Source of the DNA: Paenibacillus sp. 1001270B_150601_E10
GTDB taxonomy: Bacteria; Bacillota; Bacilli; Paenibacillales; Paenibacillaceae
Reading direction: 5' to 3'
Length of the DNA stretch: 64,000 nucleotides
Assembly: GCF_015558675.1 (NCBI RefSeq)
Contig: NZ_JADMOL010000005.1
Span: 62,652-126,651, forward strand
Both the position numbers and the translations under genes were made by a program. This document shows, piece after piece, positions 49,719 through 58,309 of this stretch; the first letter of the stretch is position 1; every line of letters starts with the position of its first letter. Below the pieces are notes generated by a model, which saw only the letters and a list, made by a program, of their open reading frames with translations, ran no database searches and had not been told where the DNA came from.

Positions 49719-50576
49719 ATGAATCCGATCACGAAGACGATCGCAATTACGAGCATCATTGCGATTGCGGGCTCTGTGGCGCTGTTCCCTACTGCTTCGC
49801 ATTCGCAATCTTCCATCGAACGTGAGAGCCAAGCTGTTCATAAAACAAGCTCTTCCGTCCTATACGAGAACAACTATAAAACAGTGTTGACGTTCGATCA
49901 ACAGCAGCTCTTTGATCTAACAGGCGTGAAGCTGTCGACTTCCACTGTGAATGACATGATCAGCAAGCTAAAGCAAGAGAGCACTTGGACCGCTCAGGGA
50001 TATCCTTCATCTGATGCCAGCCTTATCACGAAAGCGGCACAAAACGAGTCCAAGAAGCTGCAAAGCATGCTAAAGAAGCTCGCTTACAAGGATGTCCTGC
50101 AGCTCAAGCTGGTATTGGTGCACAATCCAAACCATACAAGCGCTCATTTTGGAACAGCATCCATTCACGAGTCTGGACAGCATCTGAATAACAGCAGCAA
50201 TCAGCAAGAATCCAGCCAATCTGGCAGCAACAGCAGCCAGAATCAAGCTGCGGTCAGCAGCACTCGCTTTATGGAATTCGATCTTGAGGTGGAATACGAT
50301 CATGGTACCTATGAAGTTGAGTATCAACGCAAAGGCAACAAGCTGGAAGCCAAGATCAAGGATGAGCGTCACGATCAAGATACTAAGATCAAAGGAAGCG
50401 AAGCCATCAAGCAGGTGGAAGCAAAGCTTAATCAGCTAACCTTTGACGCGAATTCGACAAAGCAGCAAGTAGCTGAACAGGTAGTGGCTGCATTTAAGTT
50501 GGATAACCGCTATGAGGAATTCGAGCTTGAAGTGAAGTTTAACAACGGTGTAGAAAAAGAATACAAATTGAAGTAA
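49719..50576 (+). CDS. Secreted YusW-like domain protein
   Basis: 285 residues. Signal peptide (ITKTIAITSIIAIAGSVALF, cleavage near ASHSQS). The middle is a Ser/Gln/Asn-rich linker (NSSNQQESSQSGSNSSQNQ). The C-terminal ~95 residues match the YusW pattern: FDLEVEYDHGTYEVEYQRKG, AIKQVEAKLNQLTFD, then EFELEVKFNNGVEKEYK. YusW-like proteins are small exported beta-rich proteins of unknown role. The second ATG at 49719 has AGAAAGGA at normal spacing. Single gene with a terminator at 50592-50624. Confidence 0.7.
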   Translation: MNPITKTIAITSIIAIAGSVALFPTASHSQSSIERESQAVHKTSSSVLYENNYKTVLTFDQQQLFDLTGVKLSTSTVNDMISKLKQESTWTAQGYPSSDASLITKAAQNESKKLQSMLKKLAYKDVLQLKLVLVHNPNHTSAHFGTASIHESGQHLNNSSNQQESSQSGSNSSQNQAAVSSTRFMEFDLEVEYDHGTYEVEYQRKGNKLEAKIKDERHDQDTKIKGSEAIKQVEAKLNQLTFDANSTKQQVAEQVVAAFKLDNRYEEFELEVKFNNGVEKEYKLK

Positions 50577-50591
50577 ATCATTGTATACAAG

Positions 50592-50624
50592 AAAAGCAGC
50601 CCTCTAGTATGAGGACTGCTTTCT
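50592..50624. terminator. Bidirectional rho-independent terminator
   Basis: AAAGCAG-CCCTC (50593-50604) pairs with GAGG-ACTGCTTT (50611-50622) and has A/T-rich flanks on both sides. It lies between two converging genes. Confidence 0.8.
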
Positions 50625-50647
50625 TAACTCAAATATACTGCGATATA

Positions 50648-51346
50648 TTATTTCACTTGGAAGGTATATTCTTGATCGTTAATATTCACTTTAATTAGAA
50701 CAGGTTTACCGTCTTTACTGATTTCTTCTGGAACCTCTGCCAGGAAGTGAATGACACCCGATTTCAGCGGCTCTATACGCGTAATATTCGTATATGTAAA
50801 GTCTGCTCCTCCACGATCTTCAATCGTAGAGAACGTGCCATACTCATACTGGCCATCATAGAGCACGTCTACTGACACGAACTCATCCGCACTCTTTCCA
50901 ATCGTCAGCAAGCTCTTAACTTTAATCACAGTGTCCAAATAAATATTATCGTTCTCTTTCACCTCATAATACGTATAGAAGCTATCTGGATTAGGCGGCT
51001 CTACCTTCTTCTTAAACTTTGCACCCAGCAAGGTAACTTCTGCATATTTATCTACAGTTACAGCCTTATTTGCTTCAAGTATTGGTGATGGGTCTGCTGC
51101 GGTTTCTTTTACCGGCTCTTCTTTAACCCCTTCATTGCTACTATCTGTTGCACCATGGCCCTCAACGCCTTCAAGCTGCGCCTTCAGCTCCTTGTTCTCT
51201 TTCTCTAGTTCCGCAATCTTTTTTTCTAGTGCAGAAGTGTCAGCTGAAGCTGAGCTGCTCGTATTACTGCTGCATGCAGACATGCCAAAAGCCACCATCA
51301 GAAGTGAAGTGGATAGAATGGCAGTGCGTATCAAACTCTTTCTCAC
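50648..51346 (-). CDS. Hypothetical lipoprotein with coiled-coil
   Basis: 232 residues. Lipobox at FGMSAC (Cys25). A short coiled coil follows (ALEKKIAELEKENKELKAQL), then an acidic linker and a ~130-residue beta-rich domain (VTVDKYAEVTLLGAKFKKK, FLAEVPEEISKDGKPVLIKV). The domain has the look of DUF4352/immunoglobulin-like lipoproteins, but I do not assign it. GTG at 51346 follows GAGGGG and gives a normal signal peptide; the frame to 51424 lacks a site. Confidence 0.7.
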   Translation of the reverse strand: MRKSLIRTAILSTSLLMVAFGMSACSSNTSSSASADTSALEKKIAELEKENKELKAQLEGVEGHGATDSSNEGVKEEPVKETAADPSPILEANKAVTVDKYAEVTLLGAKFKKKVEPPNPDSFYTYYEVKENDNIYLDTVIKVKSLLTIGKSADEFVSVDVLYDGQYEYGTFSTIEDRGGADFTYTNITRIEPLKSGVIHFLAEVPEEISKDGKPVLIKVNINDQEYTFQVK

Positions 51347-51458
51347 AGAATCCCCTCTTTTTCTATGTCTTTTTTTATCTATGATAACGGAATAGTTTCC
51401 GAAACAAAATGATATTTCTTCCATATTCCATCTTTTTTATCGCATATTAGGAGATTTA

Positions 51459-51949
51459 ATGTTTGATTTGGAAAAGTACAGTAAATATCCTTTTTCGATG
51501 TTTCTGATAAGCTCATATGAATGTGTTAAACTGATTGAGATTATATCTTCTCAACCGGATAAGGTTCAAATTCTATCAATGATGCAACAAGAATGGCCTC
51601 AAGCCTTCGAACATAACGGTGACGATGTCCCCTGGCCTGACAACCCTGATACACATCCCACTTCGGTTTAAGGATGATTAAAGAGGCCTGTTCCTTTATG
51701 GATAGAAGCAGCCCTGATCTTAGTATTTTCAGATGCAAGCCTGCTCTAGTGCCCTTCTATACACGGGGTGGTTGGGAGCCTATTTCTGAGGCTGTTCTGG
51801 TTGGAGGCATACGGCAAGCTCCTTTCCGCAGTGATTCACTGGGCTTGACTGTTATGGCAAGATTCCATTCCGACAATGCGAAACAGAATCGCGAAACATT
51901 TGAAAGAGCGGATATTTATCTGGATCTGGGCGAAGGCCAACTATGGTAG
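51459..51949 (+). pseudogene. Decayed GNAT acetyltransferase in two pieces
   Basis: Two adjoining frames together look like a GNAT enzyme. The first (51459-51671) has an N-terminal-like part: EIISSQPDKVQILSMMQQEW, then VPWPDNPDTHPTS, before TAA. The second (51674-51949) is C-terminal-like: CKPALVPFYTRGGWEPI, then GLTVMARF. The central acetyl-CoA-binding section (R/QxxGxG/A) is absent. The simplest reading is an internal deletion or rearrangement near 51669. Each piece could in principle be a separate short gene: the first has TTAGGAG before its ATG. I think decay is more likely. Confidence 0.5.
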
Positions 51950-51967
51950 CCAGGAGGATACATACAC

Positions 51968-52519
51968 ATGAAACTGATCGTCATTGGTTCAAGCGGTGCC
52001 GGGAAATCCACCTTTTCTCGACAGCTTGGCGAGCTTCTTCAAATTCCCATCTATCATCTCGACTTGTACTTTTGGCAGCCGGGCTGGGTTCAAACTCCCC
52101 ACGATGAATGGGTTGAATTCAACCAGCAGCTCGTTCAAAAGGAAGAATGGATCATTGATGGCTATTACGGCCGTACTTTGGATATTCGTTTGCAGGCAGC
52201 CGATGTCATCGTCTTTTTTGATCTGTCCCCTTGGGTCACCACGTATCGCGTCATTAAAAGAAGAATTCAGTACCACGGCAAAACAAGACCAGATCTCAAT
52301 GAGGGCTGCCCCGAATCGTTGGATTGGCCCTTCATCAAGCTAGGATGGAATTACCGAAGAGATAAAAGACCCAGCATTATGAACAAGCTGAGCGAGCATT
52401 CCGATCATGCCAAAATTGTAATCATTAAGAGCCCGAAAGAAGCCAAGTCATTCCTGGACAAAGTGAAAGATGCGGGGGCACGTGTCTTTGAAGACCTTGA
52501 ACCGTTCCCCGCAAAATAA
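51968..52519 (+). CDS. P-loop kinase-like ATPase (FlaR/topology-modulation family)
   Basis: 183 residues, adenylate-kinase-like. Walker A is IGSSGAGKSTFSRQLG. IYHLDLYFWQPGWVQT and WIIDGYYGRTLDIRLQAADV are the signature blocks of the family annotated 'DNA topology modulation protein FlaR'. DFDL-type Walker B is visible as VIVFFDLSPW. The true substrate is unknown; nucleotide or small-molecule phosphorylation is likely. It follows the decayed acetyltransferase by 18 bases and converges with the XRE gene. Confidence 0.85.
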   Translation: MKLIVIGSSGAGKSTFSRQLGELLQIPIYHLDLYFWQPGWVQTPHDEWVEFNQQLVQKEEWIIDGYYGRTLDIRLQAADVIVFFDLSPWVTTYRVIKRRIQYHGKTRPDLNEGCPESLDWPFIKLGWNYRRDKRPSIMNKLSEHSDHAKIVIIKSPKEAKSFLDKVKDAGARVFEDLEPFPAK

Positions 52520-52559
52520 TGAAATAGCGCGTCCGTCTTGTCTTCATTTTCTTAGTGCT

Positions 52560-53240
52560 TTATTCATACAAGTCCATTGAAGATCCGGCTTCCAGATCCT
52601 CGCGATAAAGACGAGCCAAGACCAATTGGACCGCAATAGCGTCATCGAGGTATCCAATCGGGAATACGTAGTCAGGGATAACATCTGCCGACAGTACAAA
52701 GTACAGCAGCGCGCTTCCCATGATCGCACGCTTCTCGACAGGTACTTCATTTGCACAGAAATGCTCGTACAGCTTCTTCAATTCATCAATAAAGGGACCT
52801 GCCCCATTCACACTGGCTATTTTCATCGGGAAATCCTTTACGATGATTCGTTGTCCTTCCTCTGTTAGCGCATAAGGCTCATACTTCGCCAATTCCTGCT
52901 GAACATCCTCAATCTTAAATGGATAGCCGATCAGCTTCGAGGCCTGCAGGATCTCAGTAATACTTGATAGCGTGGAATGAATATTTGTAAATGGATGCTC
53001 GTCAGCTGTCATGCCGCCAAATCCAGCTGCTTGAAGCAAATGCGAAGCCGGAACTCCTAAATGAACGGCAAATCGCTCTAAGTGGCTCAACTTCGGCTTC
53101 TGCTTGCCGTTGACGATCCGTGATATCGTAGCCGTATCTATTCCTGAAAGCGTGCTGAGCTTTCGCATGGATAAGGACCGAGCCTTCAGCAAGGACGATA
53201 AGGTTTCACCAAGTTGATTGTCCTTCTGCTCATTGGGCAT
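52560..53240 (-). CDS. XRE-type HTH fused to YkvA-like (DUF1232) domain
   Basis: 226 residues. The N-terminal ~70 residues form a lambda-repressor-type HTH (SMRKLSTLSGIDTATISRIV, LSHLERFAVHLGVPASHLL). The C-terminal ~90 residues have the DUF1232/YkvA core: SALLYFVLSADVIPDYVFPI, then GYLDDAIAVQLVL. YkvA domains are usually short membrane-associated proteins, so the fusion suggests a regulator that responds to or docks at the membrane. GGGGAGGAG lies upstream of ATG 53240. It is divergent from the ytaF-like gene with 130 bases between, and may control it. Confidence 0.8.
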   Translation of the reverse strand: MPNEQKDNQLGETLSSLLKARSLSMRKLSTLSGIDTATISRIVNGKQKPKLSHLERFAVHLGVPASHLLQAAGFGGMTADEHPFTNIHSTLSSITEILQASKLIGYPFKIEDVQQELAKYEPYALTEEGQRIIVKDFPMKIASVNGAGPFIDELKKLYEHFCANEVPVEKRAIMGSALLYFVLSADVIPDYVFPIGYLDDAIAVQLVLARLYREDLEAGSSMDLYE

Positions 53241-53369
53241 CTCAACCCACTCCTCCCCTGTTGATAACAAACACCGTGTTGACATTTTCTCAACGAAATC
53301 AACGAAACAGGAACAACTTCACAATAACAGTCGTACTATGGGGGTAAACAAACAAAGGGAGTGGTTCTG

Positions 53370-54005
53370 ATGGTTGCCGGAATGATGATCTTGGGATTTG
53401 CCATGTCATCTAGTTTAGATAATTTAGGTGTTGGAATATCATATGGGATTCGCGGGATACGTATTAACCATTTATCTAATTTTGTGATCGCAGCAATCTG
53501 CTTTTTACTTAGTATGGTAGGAATCGTATCCGGGCAATGGTTGTCTTCGGTGCTGCCAGGCGTTGTGCCTGTCTTGATCGGTGCCTTGCTGTTGTTCATT
53601 GTAGGCATACGGATTATTCTGCTGGCAGCTCCAAGAAAACCTGTTAAAGCAGAGGAAAGCATAGACTCCCCAGGCAAAAGCTCGTTATCCTCGATCTTAC
53701 GGAATCCTGAATCTGTAGATAAAGATCAGTCTGGCTCCATCGGGTTGGGTGAAGCCGTGATTCTCGGCGTCGCGCTTGCCGCAAATGCTGTTACAAATGG
53801 GGTTGGCGCAGGCTTGCTGGGACTTTCCCCCCTTGCTATCTCTTTGACCGCTGCTATTGGAAGCTATTTATCCGTTTGGCTTGGTATTGCACTAGGGCAA
53901 AAAGTGGCGAACATTCGAATCGGCAGATTCACATTGGGACAATTCAGCACCCTTTTAAGCGGTCTTATCATCGTGTTGATCGCAGTCAACACCTTGCTGG
54001 ATTGA
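53370..54005 (+). CDS. ytaF: YtaF/MntP-family membrane protein
   Basis: 211 residues, six membrane helices in two repeats. Each repeat has the characteristic Asp/Asn: FAMSSSLDNLGVGISYGIRG in the first, LGVALAANAVTNGVGAGLLG in the second. The order and length match the sporulation membrane protein YtaF, related to the manganese exporter MntP. A cation-efflux-like role during sporulation is inferred. The start at 53370 follows GGGAG eight bases upstream; an in-frame GTG at 53361 overlaps that site. A terminator lies at 54084. Confidence 0.8.
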   Translation: MVAGMMILGFAMSSSLDNLGVGISYGIRGIRINHLSNFVIAAICFLLSMVGIVSGQWLSSVLPGVVPVLIGALLLFIVGIRIILLAAPRKPVKAEESIDSPGKSSLSSILRNPESVDKDQSGSIGLGEAVILGVALAANAVTNGVGAGLLGLSPLAISLTAAIGSYLSVWLGIALGQKVANIRIGRFTLGQFSTLLSGLIIVLIAVNTLLD

Positions 54006-54083
54006 GCCTGCTGTCAAGAACGATAATGATAGCGATACAACAGCTTCGCAGCTATGGCGCTTTTGAAAAAGAAGAAGCATATG

Positions 54084-54118
54084 AAGAATCTTGGATACCT
54101 TGCCAAGGTTCTTTTTTT
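54084..54118 (+). terminator. Rho-independent terminator of the ytaF-like gene
   Basis: AAGAATCTTGG (54084-54094) pairs with CCAAGGTTCTT (54103-54113, one G-T pair), followed by a seven-T run. Confidence 0.85.
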
Positions 54119-54218
54119 AGTTATACGGGTATTTCGACTTATATAAAAAGGAATTGGTATCGTTCTGTCGAACTATTACATGGATTTACAAATTTCTACA
54201 AGGGGACGATTAGGCATC

Positions 54219-56219
54219 ATGTCTACAATCACAAATTGGAATAGCGAATCAAGCCATAGGCGATTCCGCATGAACTTTGCGCGCCTTGGGCTTCTTGCAC
54301 TATTCCTTGCGCTAGTCTTTTGCTTTATCTTTATGCCGCTTCATAAGGCAGCCGCAAGCGCTGATTCAACGGCTTACACGCAGGATCAATTAGATGCCCT
54401 TGCCATGCTGAATGAGGTTCGCCAAAGCGTTGGCCTGCCGCCGTTAAAGTTGAATAAAGAAATAACGCAAGCAGCCATCAATCATGCAAACTATTATAAT
54501 TTGCACGGACGCGGAAAGAAGGTTACCTTAAGTGCCCATCAAGAAAAAATGGGACTGGAAGGGTTTACGGGAACTGGACCTTTTGAACGAATGAAAGCCG
54601 CCGGCTGGAATTATGGAACTTCATACCGAGCGGGTGAAGTCATGCATTTTGGACAGAAGAGCAGCACGATGGCTATGCAAGGCTGGCTGGATACCGCCTA
54701 TCATCGCGACATTATATTAGGTTCTGCCTATAACGAGATCGGCATCGCGCTTGTTGATGGAACAGCTGTTGTGAATCTAGGTGGTTCATACCAATCCTCC
54801 ATACAAAGTAACCGTATCTTTGTCTATCCTTATCAAGGGATGACCAATGTGCCAGTAGGATTCTACGGGAATGAAGTGCCGAATCCGTTGGATCAGTTCA
54901 ACGTCGAGCATTCAGGCTATATTATTTCTGCGTCAGTCTCTGGCAAGCTGGATTGGCATGAAGCAAGCATCACAGACGAGAAGGGAAATAACGTTCCTTT
55001 TTATGAAGAAGTCTCGAGCGGGCGTACCCTGTTCCTTTATCCAAAGTCCATATTGCAGGGTTATCATACATATCGCGTCAATCTGGCATACCGTACCGAT
55101 AGCTCATCCGAGACGCAGCATCTATCCTGGTCCTTCAAGACAGGCAAGGGCCATCAGTTAGAGAGCATATCCGGAGCTGCGAAAGAGATTCTGATTAATG
55201 AAGGCGAAGAGGCCTCCATTCGGATTACAGGACGATATGACGATAATGTCACGGAACCCCTGACAGACCAAGTACGTTATGTCAGCAGCAATGCAGCAGG
55301 GCTAAAGCTCGCGTCTCCTGCTACTTTCAAGGGAATAAAGGCGGGCAATTATTACGTAACCGCTCATGTGGGGAATCTGTCCTCTGAACGAATTCAGGTC
55401 AAGGTGCTGCCACGCTTAAAGACGAAGACTTATCCGCCACTGCATGCAAGCAAGCCTGCAAGCACGGTAACAGAAGCTGAATTCTGGACGATGTTCCTAC
55501 AGCATTATCAAATCCATATTGAGGCTTACGCACCAGCTAAAAAGAAGCATGCCGCTGATGCTGCCTACCGGATTGCTGAGATGCGAAACATCCCACTGCT
55601 TGGATTGACAAGCATTCCAGCTAGAGATAAGCCGATTACGAGAGGGAAGGTTGCAGAAATTATAGCTGCGGCCGACGGCGTCCATTACGTCAATTACAAT
55701 GCCATCTGGTATGTGCTTGGTATGAATTATATGAAAGGGACTATGGATTCAACGCTCAATGGCTTTGAGCCAGATCGTACAATGACTCGCGGCGAGGCTG
55801 TTCAATTGCTTACAGAACTGAAGCCTAAGCTGAAGTCATTGCGCGCAAGACCAGCCAATCGGACACCTGTTGAATTCCTGCCTCCTTTACCTGAACGAGA
55901 AGTCTACAAGAAACCTGAAGTGATCAAAGATTATACGCTTATCGCTACCTATCATCCTGATCGCACCTTAACGGTTGAAGGCAAATTCACCATTCTTGCT
56001 GGCCAGCAAACGACGATGATGGTGCAGACGGGCGGGAAGAAGCCCAATCAAATTGAGGATGTAACGGTATCCGTTGATCGTGAAGGCAACTTCAAAGTCA
56101 CATCTGGCCCGTACACAGAAGACTCCTTAAACCTGTACTTGAAGACACCTGGAGCTACGTATTGGATCTCTGTCGAAGCCAATGCAATGAATGTCAGCGA
56201 ATATACCCCCAAGCCATAA
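54219..56219 (+). CDS. CAP/SCP-domain protein with SLH-like region
   Basis: About 666 residues. A hydrophobic export helix (RLGLLALFLALVFCFIF) is followed by a CAP domain (~60-200): MLNEVRQSVGLPPLKLNKEI, YRAGEVMHFG and GWLDTAYHRDIILGSAYNEI. An immunoglobulin-like stretch comes next. Then come SLH-like blocks (PITRGKVAEIIAAADG; FEPDRTMTRGEAVQLLTEL) that bind secondary wall polymers. The end is a beta-rich domain. It is probably a wall-bound protein. CAP function in bacteria is unclear (adhesion, lipid or protease roles). Start choice is uncertain: ATG 54219 has only TTAGG, and ATG 54180 has nothing better. Terminator follows at 56278. Confidence 0.8.
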   Translation: MSTITNWNSESSHRRFRMNFARLGLLALFLALVFCFIFMPLHKAAASADSTAYTQDQLDALAMLNEVRQSVGLPPLKLNKEITQAAINHANYYNLHGRGKKVTLSAHQEKMGLEGFTGTGPFERMKAAGWNYGTSYRAGEVMHFGQKSSTMAMQGWLDTAYHRDIILGSAYNEIGIALVDGTAVVNLGGSYQSSIQSNRIFVYPYQGMTNVPVGFYGNEVPNPLDQFNVEHSGYIISASVSGKLDWHEASITDEKGNNVPFYEEVSSGRTLFLYPKSILQGYHTYRVNLAYRTDSSSETQHLSWSFKTGKGHQLESISGAAKEILINEGEEASIRITGRYDDNVTEPLTDQVRYVSSNAAGLKLASPATFKGIKAGNYYVTAHVGNLSSERIQVKVLPRLKTKTYPPLHASKPASTVTEAEFWTMFLQHYQIHIEAYAPAKKKHAADAAYRIAEMRNIPLLGLTSIPARDKPITRGKVAEIIAAADGVHYVNYNAIWYVLGMNYMKGTMDSTLNGFEPDRTMTRGEAVQLLTELKPKLKSLRARPANRTPVEFLPPLPEREVYKKPEVIKDYTLIATYHPDRTLTVEGKFTILAGQQTTMMVQTGGKKPNQIEDVTVSVDREGNFKVTSGPYTEDSLNLYLKTPGATYWISVEANAMNVSEYTPKP

Positions 56220-56277
56220 TGCTAATAGTGGTTTCGTATGAACCTTTTTAGGTTGAAACATATCTCGAATGTAATAA

Positions 56278-56324
56278 AACGAACTCCCTGTACTTTAGAG
56301 AAGGTGCAGGGGGTTCGTTTTTTT
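56278..56324 (+). terminator. Rho-independent terminator after the CAP/SLH gene
   Basis: AACGAACTCCCTG (56278-56290) pairs with CAGGGGGTTCGTT (56307-56319), then a run of T. Confidence 0.88.
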
Positions 56325-56369
56325 GCTTCCGGTCCATCAGAAATCGGTAAAAGATACCTAAAATAAAAA

Positions 56370-56399
56370 ACGCGGCTTCCGAAACCCTGGAAGCCGCGT
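56370..56399 (-). terminator. Rho-independent terminator of the tRNA-Thr gene
   Basis: ACGCGGCTTCC (56370-56380) pairs perfectly with GGAAGCCGCGT (56389-56399), with a T-run on the minus strand, 18 bases after the tRNA. Confidence 0.9.
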
Positions 56400-56416
56400 C
56401 ATTATTGGAATCTAGA

Positions 56417-56491
56417 TGGTGCTGGTGAAGGGAATTGAACCCCCGACCTACGCATTACGAGTGCGTTGCTCTACCCCTGAGCTACACCAGC
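56417..56491 (-). tRNA. tRNA-Thr (anticodon CGT)
   Basis: A 75-base cloverleaf on the minus strand. Acceptor GCTGGTG/CACCAGC, D arm GCTC/GAGC, anticodon stem ACGCA/TGCGT around loop CTCGTAA (anticodon CGT, reads ACG) and T-loop TTCAATT. CCA is encoded. The T stem contains G-T pairs. The gene is single with its own terminator. No integrated element was seen at its 3' end. Confidence 0.93.
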
Positions 56492-56682
56492 GCATTGTGT
56501 GCTGATCAACACTTTTATGATACACATTTCCGTTCCAGCCATGCAAGGACCAAATTGACATACAATCACGAGCAAGTTCGTGTTATGCTACTAATAGTGG
56601 GCGATCATCGCCCTACATGCTTTTTTATGTTCCAATCCGCTCCTTAATGGGGCTAAGTAGAAGAGGTGTTACAGCTATACTC

Positions 56683-57357
56683 ATGTACATCTATATTTCA
56701 ATCCTAATATATATCGTGGCAGCTCTCGTACTAGCCTCATCGGTCGTGCCTGTCATTCGCTATCGTCGGCTTCTCTTCCGAGTGAAGCATCCCCTGCAGC
56801 GCTACATGCAAGAGTGGGACAAGCTTCGCTCCTTGCGGGTTCGTGTCATTGATAAGGAGATCGAGGGCAGCCTGTACGCATACGAGCGAATCGAGATCGA
56901 GAAGCTTGCTGCGATTGCCTATATGCTGAAGAGCCGCGAAGAACAGCGCAATCCCTATCGCAGCAGCATCCACATGATCTTCAAGCTGGCACTGCCCTTG
57001 CTGTTGATTGTACTGATCCTTGTACTTGCGATGACAAGTTCAACAGATATGGTCGGTCTGCAATCAAGTCCACAGGTTGTCGAGATCATGGGGCATGCCC
57101 TTGCAGCTTGCAGCGAGCTGCTTGCTCCAATCGCCATTCTGCTCGCCGCTCTCTTTGTTGCAGCTCTTGTTCAATCTGATGTGAATCGACGCTGTCACCG
57201 ACTCGTGTCTACACATCTGCCTATGGCGATGGACCAGCTGCGTGATCGCCAGATGGCCGAGCCATCCAAAACAACTGAAGAAGAAGAGCCTCTATCACGA
57301 GCTGAAGTGATGAGTGAGGTGGACATGACGGAATCGCCTGCAGAAGATACGGAATGA
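56683..57357 (+). CDS. Hypothetical membrane protein
   Basis: About 224 residues from the ATG at 56683. One N-terminal membrane helix (ILIYIVAALVLASSVVPVI) is followed by a basic helical stretch. Two further helices lie in the middle (FKLALPLLLIVLILVLAM, ELLAPIAILLAALFVAALVQ) and an acidic tail ends the protein (TEEEEPLSRAEVM). I do not recognise the family. GAGGTG stands 13 bases upstream, slightly far; the frame is open back to 56617. The overall layout and codon use look like a real gene. Confidence 0.55.
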   Translation: MYIYISILIYIVAALVLASSVVPVIRYRRLLFRVKHPLQRYMQEWDKLRSLRVRVIDKEIEGSLYAYERIEIEKLAAIAYMLKSREEQRNPYRSSIHMIFKLALPLLLIVLILVLAMTSSTDMVGLQSSPQVVEIMGHALAACSELLAPIAILLAALFVAALVQSDVNRRCHRLVSTHLPMAMDQLRDRQMAEPSKTTEEEEPLSRAEVMSEVDMTESPAEDTE

Positions 57358-57481
57358 CGCTCATTCCGTTTGCCTGCAGCCTAGCCATTTTCGGATCAGC
57401 ATCCTTTATGCGCCCCTAATCTATACCTATTTTGCCACAACCAATATCGTTAATCGTCGAATGTTGTGCTTGGACACAAAG

Positions 57482-57519
57482 AAGCCAAGGTCCCTCTTAT
57501 TCAAGAGGTGCCTTGGCTT
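57482..57519. terminator. Bidirectional rho-independent terminator
   Basis: AAGCCAAGG (57482-57490) pairs with CCTTGGCTT (57511-57519), with an inner CCTCTT/AAGAGG stem. It lies between converging genes. Confidence 0.8.
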
Positions 57520-57580
57520 TTGCGTCCAATGAATGGCTTGATGCCAGCCTGCATATATCCTAATAATGCGATAAACGCTC

Positions 57581-58069
57581 CTATTTCGAGGCCTCCATCA
57601 AGATCTCCGCCATTTGCTCCAGCCACTCCTGATCGATCTCATGAAAGCGATTCTTGATGGGACTATCAATATCCAGAACACCAATCAGCTTGCCGTCTTG
57701 GATAAGCGGCACCACGATCTCCGATTGAGAGCGAGCATCGCAGGCAATATGTCCAGGAAACGCATGAACATCCTCCACGACATACGTACGCTTTTCTGCT
57801 GCTGCGCTTCCGCATACTCCACGACCGAGCGGAATCCGAACGCAAGCAGGAAGACCTTGGAACGCCCCCAGCACTAACTGATTGGATGCTTCCTCATATA
57901 AATAGAATCCGGCCCAGTTAATATCCTTAAGCCCATGCCAGAGCAAGGCTGATGCATTCGCCAGATTGGCAATCAAGCTAGGCTCTCCGTCAATCAATGC
58001 TGCCAGCTGTGCACGCAGAAGCGGATAATCCTTAGTCGGTTCCCCGCTGTATAAGGTAGGTTCAAACAT
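57581..58069 (-). CDS. Free methionine-(R)-sulfoxide reductase (GAF-domain fRMsr)
   Basis: 162 residues, one GAF domain. WAGFYLYEEASNQLVLGAFQ, ACVRIPLGRGVCG and GHIACDARSQSEIVVPL hold the Cys residues used in catalysis. These match YtsP/fRMsr, which reduces free L-methionine-R-sulfoxide. It complements MsrA at 42.6 kb, which acts on the S form. The start at 58069 (MFEPTLYSGEP) follows GGAGGG; the frame to 58090 has no site. Confidence 0.9.
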   Translation of the reverse strand: MFEPTLYSGEPTKDYPLLRAQLAALIDGEPSLIANLANASALLWHGLKDINWAGFYLYEEASNQLVLGAFQGLPACVRIPLGRGVCGSAAAEKRTYVVEDVHAFPGHIACDARSQSEIVVPLIQDGKLIGVLDIDSPIKNRFHEIDQEWLEQMAEILMEASK

Positions 58070-58309
58070 GTCAAAGACCCTCCACTTCAACTATTTTTTT
58101 GACCACTGTTTCTTTTATTCTCTAATAGTACGCACTGCTTCGTTGAAAGTAAAGATCCCTGGCGCTTCTCCCTTCGTTGGTTTACTGTCTCAGCTTTGCT
58201 TATAATGGTTATGAATAGGTAGAGTGCACTTTACCGCTAGTAGTAAACTTTAACCTTCTCTGCCTACATTACATATGAAGAATCACAAGACACCAAGGAG
58301 GTTCATGGC

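Noticed and set aside
56417-56491. tRNA-Thr as an integration site
   Set aside because: No integrase and no partial tRNA copy within the window; the flanking genes look like ordinary chromosome.
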